Origin: an uncultured Pseudodesulfovibrio sp.
Lineage (GTDB): Bacteria; Desulfobacterota; Desulfovibrionia; Desulfovibrionales; Desulfovibrionaceae
DNA: 64,000 nt
Direction: 5' to 3'
Assembly (NCBI RefSeq): GCF_963677845.1
Contig: NZ_OY782498.1
Span: 2,487,518-2,551,517 of the forward strand
Each line of letters begins with the position of its first letter. The stretch's first letter is position 1. The notes beneath the pieces are model-generated. The model did no database searches, was not told the origin of the DNA, and was given only the letters and a program-made list of their open reading frames with translations. A program made the translations under genes and the position numbers. Of this stretch, positions 16,642 to 25,335 are shown piece by piece.

Positions 16642-17403
16642 ATGTCAAAATCGAAAATCGCCTGGACAGGTCAGACTATCACCAACATCACTTCATGCAC
16701 GAAATTCTCTCGTGGCTGTGAAAACTGCTACAGCCTCGGACAGAGCAATCGCATGAAGGCGCTTCACCCGGCAAAATACGGCGCGAACCCCAAAGTAGTA
16801 TGCCACACTGGCATTCTTGAACGCATTCTTGATCGCAAGAAGCCGACCACAGTGTTCCTCAATTCCATGTCAGACACGTTCCATTCCGAGGTCTCGACCA
16901 GTTTCCTCGAATACACCTTCGGCATCATGCAGACGGCATCGCAGCATACTTTTCAGGTTCTCACCAAACGTGCTGAGAGACTGGCAGAAACCGCTCCCGT
17001 CCTCCCCTGGCCGGAGAACATCTGGCAGGGCGTGACCGTAGAGGGGAACGACTATTTGCATCGCATCGAACTACTCAAGCAGGTACCTGCGAATGTCCGC
17101 TTTATCTCTGTTGAACCCCTCCTTGATGAGCTGACCGACCTCACACCTGAAAAGCTGGATGGAATCGATTGGGTGATCGTGGGTGGCGAGTCCGGGCACC
17201 ACGCTCGCCGCATGGAATTGGATTGGGCGCGTTCCATTATGGAAACCTGCCGCATCGCCAAGATCCCCTTCTTCTTCAAGCAGTGTGGTTCTGCCTACGG
17301 CAAGCACAAAGGCGGAGACAAACTGGACGGCAAGGTCATCCAGCAGTGGCCCAACCTGAAGATGATCAAAGCTCGTGGTCCCCGCTGGCAGCCGGAGGCA
17401 TAG
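16642..17403 (+). CDS. Phage Gp37/Gp68-like protein (DUF5131)
   Basis: This 253-residue protein matches the Gp37/Gp68 (DUF5131) family: SKIAWTGQTITNITSCTKFS near the start, with three cysteines in CTKFSRGCENCYS, MSDTFHSEV, then VTVEGNDYLHRI, FISVEPLL and WVIVGGESG. The barrel-like pattern and three-Cys motif suggest a radical-SAM-like or related fold. It usually comes with a three-Cys-motif partner (TcmP), which I do not see in the neighbouring genes. The start follows TAGGAGAT. Length is typical (~250 aa). Its role in phages and elements is not known. Confidence 0.85.
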   Translation: MSKSKIAWTGQTITNITSCTKFSRGCENCYSLGQSNRMKALHPAKYGANPKVVCHTGILERILDRKKPTTVFLNSMSDTFHSEVSTSFLEYTFGIMQTASQHTFQVLTKRAERLAETAPVLPWPENIWQGVTVEGNDYLHRIELLKQVPANVRFISVEPLLDELTDLTPEKLDGIDWVIVGGESGHHARRMELDWARSIMETCRIAKIPFFFKQCGSAYGKHKGGDKLDGKVIQQWPNLKMIKARGPRWQPEA

Positions 17404-17687
17404 CAATGCATCTGTATGATAAATCAAAAAATGGAGCGATTATTATCCAGACTTACTGAATGACACCAAACCTGGATTCTGTATTCTGAATCCCTGTTGC
17501 CGGGAATCGGCATAGCTCTTTGAAAGTCACATAGGGTCACGAAAAAAGATCAAAGCGCACACCGTACAATCCATACCAAGTCGGCGGCGCGTAGCCCCGA
17601 CCTCCAGTACTATTGTCCTGCAATTGCATCATCGACAGCAACCGGGGAACGGCAGGCACCCCACAATTACATCTGGAGGATAGAATA

Positions 17688-18038
17688 ATGCCAAAATTAC
17701 TAGTGAAGAAAGAAGCTCTAAAGCTCCTACAAGATTTGGGAGCCATGGATGCCAGAGAAGACTTACGAACCGCGCCGGTTTATCGAACGGATCGTTACTG
17801 CTACTATGCAAAATCTGACCTGGCGGATCTCGCAAACGGGGTAGAAGTGAAAGGTGGGATCGAGAAAAAATACTTTCTTCTCCCTGTGCACATCATTGAA
17901 GAGTATTACCCGGAACTTAAGAAAAGTCTGTTAGAGCGTTTCATTGACTCTCGCGTCCCGGTTTATCGCAGGGCCGACAAAGAATTCATACGGTTCCCTT
18001 ACGATGACGTCATTTCCTACGTGATCAAGCACTCCTAA
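17688..18038 (+). CDS. Hypothetical protein, 116 aa
   Basis: An unrecognised soluble protein starting at ATG 17688 after GGAGGATAGAATA. It is charged and has no membrane segment. A YRTDRYCYYAKSDLADLANG stretch resembles the DNA-binding wing of MerR/excisionase-like proteins (the Y-x-x-x-DL-DLA pattern), so a small DNA-binding role is possible. It lies 150 bp before the primase-helicase gene, on the same strand. An upstream frame extension to 17613 has no ribosome binding site and is not used. Confidence 0.55.
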   Translation: MPKLLVKKEALKLLQDLGAMDAREDLRTAPVYRTDRYCYYAKSDLADLANGVEVKGGIEKKYFLLPVHIIEEYYPELKKSLLERFIDSRVPVYRRADKEFIRFPYDDVISYVIKHS

Positions 18039-18097
18039 CCGCAGCAACCCTGCTCCTTACATTATTGGCGCAAGCCACCCCTATTCATATGCCCCAC

Positions 18098-18122
18098 GCC
18101 ACCGATCTAGCCCCCCGGTGGC
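18098..18122. other. Inverted repeat before the primase-helicase gene
   Basis: GCCACCG (18098-18104) and CGGTGGC (18116-18122) form a 7-bp stem with an 11-nt C-rich loop, 70 bp before the primase-helicase start. There is no T-run, so a leader structure or protein site is more likely than a terminator. Confidence 0.4.
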
Positions 18123-18191
18123 GGAGGGGAATTTCCATCAATTGTCAAGAGGCCCGGGGCTTTATTCATCTGAAATATAAGGAGACCAATT

Positions 18192-21100
18192 ATGGTCCAA
18201 ACAAGCAATGTGCCTCAGAACGCAATAGGGGCACGCACATTCGTAGATGCCCTGTTCCAAAGCGCCGAGGGTAATCTGATCCTGTTCACGGCAAGCAATA
18301 AGCAAAGTCAGTCAATGGCATATGATGTCACAGACACCGAAAGTATCATAGCAGCGGCATTGGCCAAAGCTCCGACGCACAACGTGTATTACGGACTTGG
18401 ATTGCAAGCGAAAGCGCCCGCACCGGGCAAACGCGGCAAAGCCGAGGACGTGACCTGTATCACCTGCCTATGGGTTGAAATCGACGTCCAGGGAGACGGC
18501 CACAAGGCTGACAACCTCCCCCCGACAATCGAAGAAGCCCTCGCACTGGCCTACCGATTCCCCGTCCCTCCTTCTATTATAGTAATGAGCGGCGGAGGCA
18601 TCCACTGCTATTGGTTATTGGACAAGCCGCTCGTCTTCAGCAACGAAGAGGAACGAGAAGCCGGAAAGACCACTGTACGCCGATTCCAGGCCACCATCCG
18701 TGACTATGCGGCAGAAAATGACTGGAAGGTGGACAACACCTCCGACATCTCCCGAGTGCTGAGAGTACCGGGGACGCTGAATCACAAGAGTTCACCCCCT
18801 CTGCCGGTGCGCATCAAGGAGATTCACGATGATCGCCGCTATTCGATCGAAGAATTGGAAAAGCACTTCATTGAGGTGCCGACCAAGACGATGAAGGCTG
18901 CCAAGGCGACCAAGAAGGCTGACGGCTATACTCTGGCTGATGACTTCCCGCCTGCGGACGCTGAGGCCATTAGCAAACATTGCGAATGGTTCCGCCATTG
19001 CCGAGACGACGCCGAAACCCTGCCCGAATCCGAATGGCAGGAGATGATGGTGATGCTCGGAAAATGCGAAAACGGTTCAAAACTCGCGCACGAGTTCAGC
19101 AGCCCGTACCCCGGATACTCCGAAGCGGAGACCACCGAGAAATACGAGCTGAACAAGGGCTACTCGCCCAGACGATGCGAGACGATCCAGTTGGACTTTG
19201 GCTCCGAGCATTGCGCGGACTGCCAGTTCAATGGTCAGATCAAATCCCCTGTTCAGTTGGGTGATCCGAGACCGAAGCAGAAGGCTGTGATCAGTTTGGC
19301 GGAGGTGCTCAATGCGATCAAGGATGACAAGGATGAAGTCTATTCTGACGACAACCTGGATAAGCTCTATGGAATCCAGCGAGAACGAAAAGACCTGTTC
19401 CAGCGCTTCCTCACAACCTTTAAAGAGGCGGGCGGCGGAGTCACGCAATTCTCAAAGATATTTGCTGACCACGCCCGCGCCAAGTTGCTGTTGGGAGGTT
19501 CTCCGTACCGCGTAGATAACAACTCCATGGTTTGGGACCGTGCCAGCAATGCCGGTGTCTCAACCACTGTCCTGAGCAACTTCTATGCTGAGATCGTGGA
19601 GGAGATAACCAAAGATGACGGCGTGAACACTGAACTGGAGTTCAAGCTCGCCGGTGCTTTGAACACGGGAGTCCCACTCCCTGCCATAGCCGTCAAGTCG
19701 GGCGAATTCACTTCGTTAAACTGGATCGTGGATAAATATGGCGCTCGCGCCATCTACTATCCAGCTTCGAAGGATCACCTCCGAGCTGCCATTCAGTCAT
19801 GCAGCAACGCGATCAACTACCGCACGATATACAGCCACTTCGGTTGGCGACAGATCGGCGGTGCCTACTACTTCCTCAGCGCATCCGGCGCATTGGGAGA
19901 AGCGGGACTGAGGACTGAAGTCGAAGTCGACCCGGGTTCGCCCACTCTGGCGGACTATAGCCTTACGAATCCACCTGCGGGTTCCAAGCTGATCCAGGCC
20001 GTCCGCACAAGCTTAAAACTGCTTGAACTTGTCCCCAAAGACATCGGATACGCCGTTCTCGGCTCTATCTATCGCACTCCGTTAAACGAAGCAGTGGCAG
20101 TTGACATGTCACTCTTCCTTTTCGGCTCCACAGGTTCTGGCAAGTCGGAACTGGCAGCAGTTGCGCAACGCCATTACGGCAGCGGCTTCAAGGCCAGCAA
20201 CCTTCCGGCAAATTGGTCGTCTACTGCAAATGCAAACGAGAAATTGGCCTTCATCGCCAAGGACTCCATATTGGTAGCGGACGATTTTATTCCTAAGGGG
20301 ACCCAGACCGATATTGCCAGAGCGCATCGAGAAGCAGAACGTTTATTACGCGCCCAGGGCAACAAGGCCGGACGAGCCCGACTGAACCAAAGATCGGGAT
20401 TCCAGACCACAGCCTATCCTCGCGGGATGATCGTTGCCACCGGGGAAGATATCCCCAAAGGACAAAGCCTCCGTGCCAGAATGCTGATTCTCGAACTGGG
20501 CAGCGAGGATGTCGATCTGAACGTGCTCACGGAATTGCAGCGCGAAGGTGATGATGGAGTGCTGGTCCAGTCCATGAGCGGCTACTTACAATGGCTCGCT
20601 CCGCAGATCGGACAGTTCAAACTATCGCTTCCTGAACGTAAGCTTGAGTATCGCAAGAATGCTATGGGACTGGCCTCAATCCATGGCCGTACGCCTGACA
20701 TGGTTGCCAGTTTAATGATTGGACTGGAGACCTTCTTCCGTTTCGCGGGAGAGGTGAATGCCATCACCCCACAGGAAGTTGAGAAGTACCGCGTCGATGC
20801 CTGGGACCACCTTTTCCTTATCGCGAGGAAGCAGGCTCGCTACCAGGACGCAGAATGCCCGGTGACGGTGTATCTGACGCAGTTAGCCTCGGCATTACAG
20901 GCGGGCGTGTGCCACCTCCAGGACTTCACCGGAAGTTGTCCGCTCAACCCTGACCATTGGGGTTGGCGTCCTGATCCGACAGATCAAACCGGTCAGCAGT
21001 GGAAGCCGCACGGCATCCACGTCGGCTGGATCAACGGAACCGATGTCTACTTGAACGCTCAGGCCGCTTTTAGCGCGACCCAGAGCATGGCCCAAAAACA

Positions 21101-21269
21101 AGGCGCTGCCATCAATGTCGGACTCAAGACATTGAACAAGCACCTCAAGGAAAAGAAGAAACTCAAAAGCCGTGGCAAGGATGGCAACACCATCCAGAAA
21201 CGCATCAACGGCAAGAAAAAGCCGGTACTCCATCTGGATGCTGCCGACTTGGGTTTAAACGAAAAATAA
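18192..21269 (+). CDS. Primase-helicase replication protein (AEP-like)
   Basis: A 1025-residue protein joining an archaeo-eukaryotic-type primase domain to a helicase. In the N-terminus, WVEID (94-98) fits the catalytic acidic pair, SGGGIHCYW (133-141) the sxH-like motif and RVLRVPGTLNHK (188-199) the third motif seen in RepB-like and PrimPol primases. A Walker A motif GSTGSGKS (about residue 645) and a Walker B-like VADDF (about 695) mark the helicase. A C-terminal basic tail follows. ATG after AAGGAGACCAATT. This is the replication engine of a mobile element. It has no nearby cognate partitioning gene. Confidence 0.8.
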   Translation: MVQTSNVPQNAIGARTFVDALFQSAEGNLILFTASNKQSQSMAYDVTDTESIIAAALAKAPTHNVYYGLGLQAKAPAPGKRGKAEDVTCITCLWVEIDVQGDGHKADNLPPTIEEALALAYRFPVPPSIIVMSGGGIHCYWLLDKPLVFSNEEEREAGKTTVRRFQATIRDYAAENDWKVDNTSDISRVLRVPGTLNHKSSPPLPVRIKEIHDDRRYSIEELEKHFIEVPTKTMKAAKATKKADGYTLADDFPPADAEAISKHCEWFRHCRDDAETLPESEWQEMMVMLGKCENGSKLAHEFSSPYPGYSEAETTEKYELNKGYSPRRCETIQLDFGSEHCADCQFNGQIKSPVQLGDPRPKQKAVISLAEVLNAIKDDKDEVYSDDNLDKLYGIQRERKDLFQRFLTTFKEAGGGVTQFSKIFADHARAKLLLGGSPYRVDNNSMVWDRASNAGVSTTVLSNFYAEIVEEITKDDGVNTELEFKLAGALNTGVPLPAIAVKSGEFTSLNWIVDKYGARAIYYPASKDHLRAAIQSCSNAINYRTIYSHFGWRQIGGAYYFLSASGALGEAGLRTEVEVDPGSPTLADYSLTNPPAGSKLIQAVRTSLKLLELVPKDIGYAVLGSIYRTPLNEAVAVDMSLFLFGSTGSGKSELAAVAQRHYGSGFKASNLPANWSSTANANEKLAFIAKDSILVADDFIPKGTQTDIARAHREAERLLRAQGNKAGRARLNQRSGFQTTAYPRGMIVATGEDIPKGQSLRARMLILELGSEDVDLNVLTELQREGDDGVLVQSMSGYLQWLAPQIGQFKLSLPERKLEYRKNAMGLASIHGRTPDMVASLMIGLETFFRFAGEVNAITPQEVEKYRVDAWDHLFLIARKQARYQDAECPVTVYLTQLASALQAGVCHLQDFTGSCPLNPDHWGWRPDPTDQTGQQWKPHGIHVGWINGTDVYLNAQAAFSATQSMAQKQGAAINVGLKTLNKHLKEKKKLKSRGKDGNTIQKRINGKKKPVLHLDAADLGLNEK

Positions 21270-21279
21270 CGTTTAACAC

Positions 21280-21299
21280 GAGGGGGCTTCGGCCCCCTC
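21280..21299 (+). terminator. Stable tetraloop hairpin after the primase-helicase gene
   Basis: GAGGGGGC, TTCG, GCCCCCTC forms an 8-bp stem with a UUCG tetraloop 10 bp after the stop. There is no T-run, so it may act as an RNA 3'-end stabiliser or attenuator before the next small gene at 21315. Confidence 0.5.
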
Positions 21300-21314
21300 A
21301 TCGAGGATAAAAAT

Positions 21315-21503
21315 ATGAACAATGGTTCGAATGCAAGCACACTGATTTTCGGCCCTGATGGCGATACCGACAAGGTAGCGCAAGAGGTTACGGACTGGCT
21401 CTCGACCTGCTCCAAGGAAGAACTCGAAGCCAGCCTTCATGACCCGGAGCTGGAAGTGGCGCAAAAGATGAAACAAGCAAAAGTTGATGACCACGAGGAA
21501 TAA
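21315..21503 (+). CDS. Small acidic hypothetical protein
   Basis: A 62-residue protein just after the primase-helicase and its hairpin, with start ATG after GAGGATAAAA. It is acidic (KEELEASLHDPELEVAQKMKQ) and lacks recognisable motifs. Its short length and position suggest a linked accessory of the replication module, but no family is recognised. The gene is followed by copy 2 of the repeated GGACATC motif. Confidence 0.45.
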   Translation: MNNGSNASTLIFGPDGDTDKVAQEVTDWLSTCSKEELEASLHDPELEVAQKMKQAKVDDHEE

Positions 21504-21537
21504 CTTTTTTCCAGGGCCATCGCTCTAAAACGGATCG

Positions 21538-21575
21538 GGGACATCCAGGACATCTGTTCCTGGCCCCGATGTCCC
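21538..21575. repeat. Repeated GGACATC motif, copy 2
   Basis: GGGACATCCAGGACATC (21538-21554) is identical to the 17-mer at 12585-12601. The inverted half GATGTCCC (21568-21575) follows. The duplication of a 17-base word 9 kb apart, each with inverted halves, is unlikely by chance. Confidence 0.55.
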
Positions 21576-21620
21576 GGATTTCCTGAATTCCTCCAGGGAT
21601 GGGGGACTGGTAAAAAAATG

Positions 21621-21646
21621 GGGGGATAGCGATTGTGCTATCCCCC
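21621..21646 (-). terminator. Hairpin, terminator-like on the minus strand
   Basis: GGGGGATAGC (21621-21630) pairs with GCTATCCCCC (21637-21646) around a 6-nt loop. The preceding TAAAAAAAT on the plus strand makes it terminator-like on the minus strand. There is no minus gene directly upstream, so its role is uncertain. Confidence 0.4.
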
Positions 21647-22193
21647 TCACCTTTTGACAACGCCCGGGCTTTGCCTTGCCCTTGAAGGTGGTCCGCCAGC
21701 GTTATGAGGAAGACACGGGCAACTGCCTCCTCATGCTGCTGGTCGGGTGCAGGCATACCGGATGAAGAAATTCTCCAGCCCGAGTAGCCCACGATGGCAA
21801 GCCGGTTACTGGCCACTAGTCTGATTGCCATCATTATCTATATATTAAGGTGTTAGCTACTTTTCCATATCCCTACCATGGTAAAGGGTATCAACTTTTG
21901 GGTAGAACCAGCAGACCAGAAAATCGTCATCCTCATCCCAATGGATTTCAGCTCCAAAACCCTCCCTCCAAAATTTGGGACTGGGGATTTTTCTTCCAAA
22001 AACAACCCCTCCTGGGATTTTTCGGGGTTGGCTATGGGTACTGGCCCCCAAATCCTCAAACGGGCTGGAAATCAAATTTTTCAAGCCAGCCACCGTTTCA
22101 TCGCCATGGGACCTCTCACCAACGGAAATTGAATTATTAGAAATTGATACAGAAATATATCTGGTAGTATCAACCCTAACACTGGAGTACCAG

Positions 22194-22583
22194 ATGGTTA
22201 AGAAAGACACTGCCAAAGATGGCAAGAAGGTATTCGAATCCAAGTATGATGCAATTAAGCTTCGTAAACTTATTAAGTCGGGTAAAAATGCTGATCAAAT
22301 CCAGCAGGAACTCGGTATTGCGTCGAAACAGTCACTTCGACAACACATACTTAAACTCATCAATGAGGACCGTACCTTCTATGAGGTACCGGGGCTGTAT
22401 GTGCGCAACCAGAAGCTGCCCATGATCAACTTTAAGAATGAGGTCAGATTGACAAAAAAAATGATCGAATTCGAGGACAGCACCTACGCCTACGGTGATA
22501 AATTTGAGGTTGATGCTGACAATGAACGGATCATACTCACCCGTCTGGTCGCCACTAACAACGAGGAAGAACAGAAGGAATAA
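22194..22583 (+). CDS. Hypothetical DNA-binding-like protein
   Basis: A 129-residue protein starting at ATG 22194, after GGAGTACC. The N-terminal part is basic and has a possible helix-turn-helix (QIQQELGIASKQSLRQHILKL). The C-terminal part contains YAYGDKFEVDADNERIILTR, which resembles the swapped-hairpin AbrB-type fold. A two-part regulator is plausible but not established. It is followed by a terminator at 22596. An upstream frame extension to 21975 has no support. Confidence 0.55.
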   Translation: MVKKDTAKDGKKVFESKYDAIKLRKLIKSGKNADQIQQELGIASKQSLRQHILKLINEDRTFYEVPGLYVRNQKLPMINFKNEVRLTKKMIEFEDSTYAYGDKFEVDADNERIILTRLVATNNEEEQKE

Positions 22584-22595
22584 TGATCCAACAAC

Positions 22596-22624
22596 AGCCG
22601 TGTCTTCGGATGCGGCTTTTTTTG
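22596..22624 (+). terminator. Rho-independent terminator
   Basis: AGCCGTGTC, TTCG and GATGCGGCT form a 9-bp stem (with two wobble pairs) followed by TTTTTTT. It ends the 22194-22583 gene and faces the convergent serine recombinase. Confidence 0.75.
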
Positions 22625-22639
22625 CGGCGGAAAGTCGAA

Positions 22640-23245
22640 TTAGGCAACGATCCGGGTCTTCACAAAGTAGTGCATGGCCTGCGGCGTGACACCGAGTAGC
22701 TTGGCGATAGCAGTCTTACTCACACCCTGCTCCACCATCGCCTTGATCGTGGGAAGCTGTTCGTCCAACTTCGACGACCTGGAGTCCTTCGGGCGGCCTA
22801 CGTGCTTGCCTGCTGCCTTTGCCCTGGCAACCCCCATCTTGGTCCTTTCGCTGATGAGGTCACGTTCGATCTCGGCCATGAGTGCAAAAAGCGTCATGGT
22901 GGTTTTAGACGTGATGTCATGCTCGCCGTTCAGGTTCATGCCCTGCTTCACAGAGATGAAGGTCACGCCCTTTTCGATGAGCTTGTCAATGATGGCAACG
23001 ATCTGGGACAAGGAACGCCCCAGGCGGCTCAGTTCGCTGACGATGAGGGTGTCCCCTTCCGAGAGCCCGTCCAGGAGTTCGTCGATACGGCGGTCCTTCA
23101 TGGACTTGCGGGAGGACATTTCGATCTTGAACCAACCATCAATGGTAATACTGTGGGAACTGGCGTACCGGAGTAACTCAAGCTCCTGATTCTCAACGTC
23201 CTGCTTCGAAGTACTGACGCGCATGTAGGCTATCATCTTGGTCAT
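22640..23245 (-). CDS. Serine recombinase (resolvase/invertase family)
   Basis: A 201-residue serine recombinase. The N-terminal catalytic domain shows YMRVSTSKQDVENQ (Ser at 11), ELSRLGRSLSQI, then the E-helix region (LFALMAEIERDLISERT). The C-terminal domain is a small resolvase-type HTH (VSKTAIAKLLGVTPQAMHYF). ATG 23245 is chosen over 23257 because GGAG precedes it by 6 nt. Such enzymes catalyse inversion or resolution on short crossover sites. I found no clear pair of inverted sites, so the direction of the reaction is open. It probably belongs to the mobile element. Confidence 0.9.
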   Translation of the reverse strand: MTKMIAYMRVSTSKQDVENQELELLRYASSHSITIDGWFKIEMSSRKSMKDRRIDELLDGLSEGDTLIVSELSRLGRSLSQIVAIIDKLIEKGVTFISVKQGMNLNGEHDITSKTTMTLFALMAEIERDLISERTKMGVARAKAAGKHVGRPKDSRSSKLDEQLPTIKAMVEQGVSKTAIAKLLGVTPQAMHYFVKTRIVA

Positions 23246-23441
23246 GATTGGCTCCAAATTTTGGGTCTGTAAAAGAAATCCCCTTACCTGAATATTTTTT
23301 CATGTATTTTAAAAAGAAAAGCACGCCGTTTTGCTTGAAAAATTTCAAATAAAACCGTTCGTTATTCCTTGAAAGACCATGTGTGTAATCACTGGGGATA
23401 TACAGAAATGAAAAGGGTAAACATCTAACAAGGAGACTGAC

Positions 23442-23729
23442 ATGTCACTTGGAAAAGGAATTCTCTTGGTTGGTGGAACCCTCATCGCTGCCGGGGCCCT
23501 GGCATCATCGCCTTTGGTAACGGTTGCCTCCCCATTTCTGTGGTGGGGCGCAAAGACCATAAAGGTGTCGAGTGCTGCCGTAGCCGGTATTGGTGCAGCA
23601 GCCATGGCCGGAGCATCGGCGGGAAAGATCACAGGCTCCACCGGAACTGCCCTCATGGTCCAGTCGCTGGATGACATATCCAAGGGCCTGGCCGAAAAGC
23701 TCTCTGCAAAGCCGAAGCAGGAATCCTAA
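23442..23729 (+). CDS. Small glycine/alanine-rich membrane protein
   Basis: A 95-residue hydrophobic protein: two glycine/alanine-rich membrane segments (GILLVGGTLIAAGALASS, and VAGIGAAAMAGASAGKI), with an amphipathic C-terminal end (LDDISKGLAEKL). Composition resembles the glycine-zipper gene at 13940. The start follows AAGGAGACTGAC. It has its own terminator at 23737. Function is unknown; membrane insertion is inferred. Confidence 0.6.
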   Translation: MSLGKGILLVGGTLIAAGALASSPLVTVASPFLWWGAKTIKVSSAAVAGIGAAAMAGASAGKITGSTGTALMVQSLDDISKGLAEKLSAKPKQES

Positions 23730-23736
23730 CTTCAAC

Positions 23737-23764
23737 ACCCGGAGCAATCCGGGTTTCTTTTTCT
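23737..23764 (+). terminator. Rho-independent terminator
   Basis: ACCCGGA, GCAA, TCCGGGT forms a 7-bp stem followed by TTCTTTTTC. It ends the small membrane-protein gene. Confidence 0.7.
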
Positions 23765-23870
23765 TTTCTCCTTTTTTCAGGTGCTTATAAGGTCCCATCT
23801 GAAATCACCAGATTTTGGCACGCGCTGTGCATTAACCATTATAGATGATTTACAAAAATTTTATTACACC

Positions 23871-23902
23871 TGGGTAAGACCTAGGTAGCCAATTATTACC
23901 CA
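23871..23902. other. Inverted repeat upstream of excisionase-like gene
   Basis: TGGGTAA and TTACCCA face each other around the CCTAGG core region (23871-23902), ~90 bp before the excisionase-like gene. A possible site for the recombination machinery or its regulator. Confidence 0.35.
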
Positions 23903-23988
23903 TATTATTCATGACCCTATTCAACGGGGGCCGCATGTGGCGGCATTCAAATCCATTGCAAGCATTAAGACTCCAAATGGAGTGAACA

Positions 23989-24240
23989 ATGGGAACCCCA
24001 AACTCAAAGGAGTTTCAAGGAACTCACGGCCCGTATTTAACGGCCAGACAGGCTGCGACATTTTGCGGATACAGCTACGATCACTTTCGCCACCTGATTA
24101 CGGAGTACGACATTCCACGATGTGGCCCGGCAAAAAACCGCTTCTCACAGCTCGATCTCGACACGTGGATGCAAAACCCCATCCAATTTAAAATTAGGGC
24201 TTTTACAAATCGGAAACGCCTTAAAAAATTGGAGGTTTAG
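23989..24240 (+). CDS. Excisionase-like helix-turn-helix protein
   Basis: An 83-residue protein with a MerR/excisionase-type DNA-binding domain: YLTARQAATFCGYSYDHFRHL is the HTH, followed by the wing pattern IPRCGPAKNRFSQLDLDTWM. It directly precedes the tyrosine integrase with a 1-bp gap, so the two form the recombination unit. The start ATG follows GAGTGAACA, a weak ribosome binding site. A role in directing excision is inferred from the position. Confidence 0.75.
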   Translation: MGTPNSKEFQGTHGPYLTARQAATFCGYSYDHFRHLITEYDIPRCGPAKNRFSQLDLDTWMQNPIQFKIRAFTNRKRLKKLEV

Positions 24241-24241
24241 C

Positions 24242-25261
24242 ATGAGCGTACACAAGCGAAAAAACAACGGCACCTACTACGTCAGCTATCGCGATGACCA
24301 TGGGAAACAGCGAACAAAAAGTTTCGGCAAGGGTGCAGCGGGAAAACGAGACGCAGAAGCATTCGATCACGAGGTCAAAAGCAAAAAACTTCGTGGGCAG
24401 AAGGTCATGCCACCGAACAACGGTATGTATCTGGATGAGCTGGCCCAGGCATGGATCAACGTCAAAAAAGCTGAGGGAAAAGGCGGGCGATGGCTCAAGG
24501 ATTGGGCATCCATCCTCAACAACTCTTTCCTGCCAGGATTGCCCACCGTTCCGGTGAACGCTTTGACGCAGGAAGACATCCTGAGCTTCGTGATGAAGCG
24601 GTACGCTAAAAGGTCCCATACGACCCGCAATCGATACTTATCCTACCTGAAAGTCATGTTTAATTTTGGATTGGACCACAACCTCATCGACTCAAATCCA
24701 CTTGAGAAGTGGAAGAAGACAAAGGAAAAACCAAGACAATCCACCCTGACTTTCCGCCAGCTCAAGAAGATCAAGAAGCATGCTGCTCCGCATCTGGCTT
24801 GGGCATTGGATGTAGCCTTCCACCTCGGTGTCCGCACCGGCCAGAGCGAACTACTGTCGCTTCGGTGGGAGAATGTAGACTGGGAAAACAACGAGGTCCG
24901 TATATTCGCGACAAAGACCAACACATGGCGCGTGGTGCCGGTCTCTGATTTCTTTCTGGGAGAATTGAACCGCAAACTGAGGGAAGCGAAGACGGCTTAC
25001 ATCGTCGAGTACCGAGGCCGCCCGGTGAAGTCCATCCGCAAGGCATTCCGAACTGCCTGCACCAAAGCAGGTATCGAAGAATCGGTCATCACCTACGACA
25101 TTCGCCACCTCTTCGCCACATCACTCTTAAATAAGGGCGGCGACTTAGCGAGTGTGTCTGCAATGATGGGCCACGCATCAACCAAGATGACTGCGGACCA
25201 GTATTATCACTCACTGAAGTCGGAGAAGACCCGCACCATCAAGTTGTTGCCGAACCTGTAG
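24242..25261 (+). CDS. Tyrosine integrase
   Basis: A 339-residue tyrosine recombinase. The N-terminal region (1-160) has arm and core-binding parts. The catalytic domain holds R198 (LGVRTGQSELLSLRW), K225 (TKTNTWRVVP), YDIRH (Y285-H289, with Tyr in place of the usual first His and R288 as catalytic), H311 (MMGH) and nucleophile Tyr321 (QYYH). The start ATG 24242 follows GGAGGTTTAGC. It catalyses site-specific insertion, probably at the tRNA-Ala gene 1.8 kb away. The GVRTG form and YDIRH variant are typical of delta-proteobacterial element integrases. Confidence 0.9.
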   Translation: MSVHKRKNNGTYYVSYRDDHGKQRTKSFGKGAAGKRDAEAFDHEVKSKKLRGQKVMPPNNGMYLDELAQAWINVKKAEGKGGRWLKDWASILNNSFLPGLPTVPVNALTQEDILSFVMKRYAKRSHTTRNRYLSYLKVMFNFGLDHNLIDSNPLEKWKKTKEKPRQSTLTFRQLKKIKKHAAPHLAWALDVAFHLGVRTGQSELLSLRWENVDWENNEVRIFATKTNTWRVVPVSDFFLGELNRKLREAKTAYIVEYRGRPVKSIRKAFRTACTKAGIEESVITYDIRHLFATSLLNKGGDLASVSAMMGHASTKMTADQYYHSLKSEKTRTIKLLPNL

Positions 25262-25295
25262 TGGGACCTCGGCATAGGTTGTACCTAAAAAAAAG

Positions 25296-25326
25296 CCAGC
25301 CTTCACTACGGAGGCTGGTCTTCATA
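25296..25326. terminator. Bidirectional terminator between integrase and cargo gene
   Basis: CCAGCCT (25296-25302) pairs with AGGCTGG (25312-25318), with TCTTCATATTTT after it on plus and an A-run before it (25287-25294) for minus. It separates the integrase from the convergent cargo gene. Confidence 0.65.
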
Positions 25327-25335
25327 TTTTAACCA

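Larger units (their letters stand above)
21504..22193. other. 690-bp non-coding region
   Basis: I find no convincing gene here. It holds copy 2 of the GGACATC repeat (21538-21575), a strong hairpin (21621-21646) and a 10-bp palindrome TACCATGGTA. Open frames on both strands exist (21388-21834 minus, 21850-22140 plus) but lack ribosome binding sites and protein-like composition. Confidence 0.5.

Noticed and set aside
21388-22140. Frames on both strands in the gap after the primase
   Set aside because: No ribosome sites, unlikely composition, overlap with hairpins and the 17-mer repeat.
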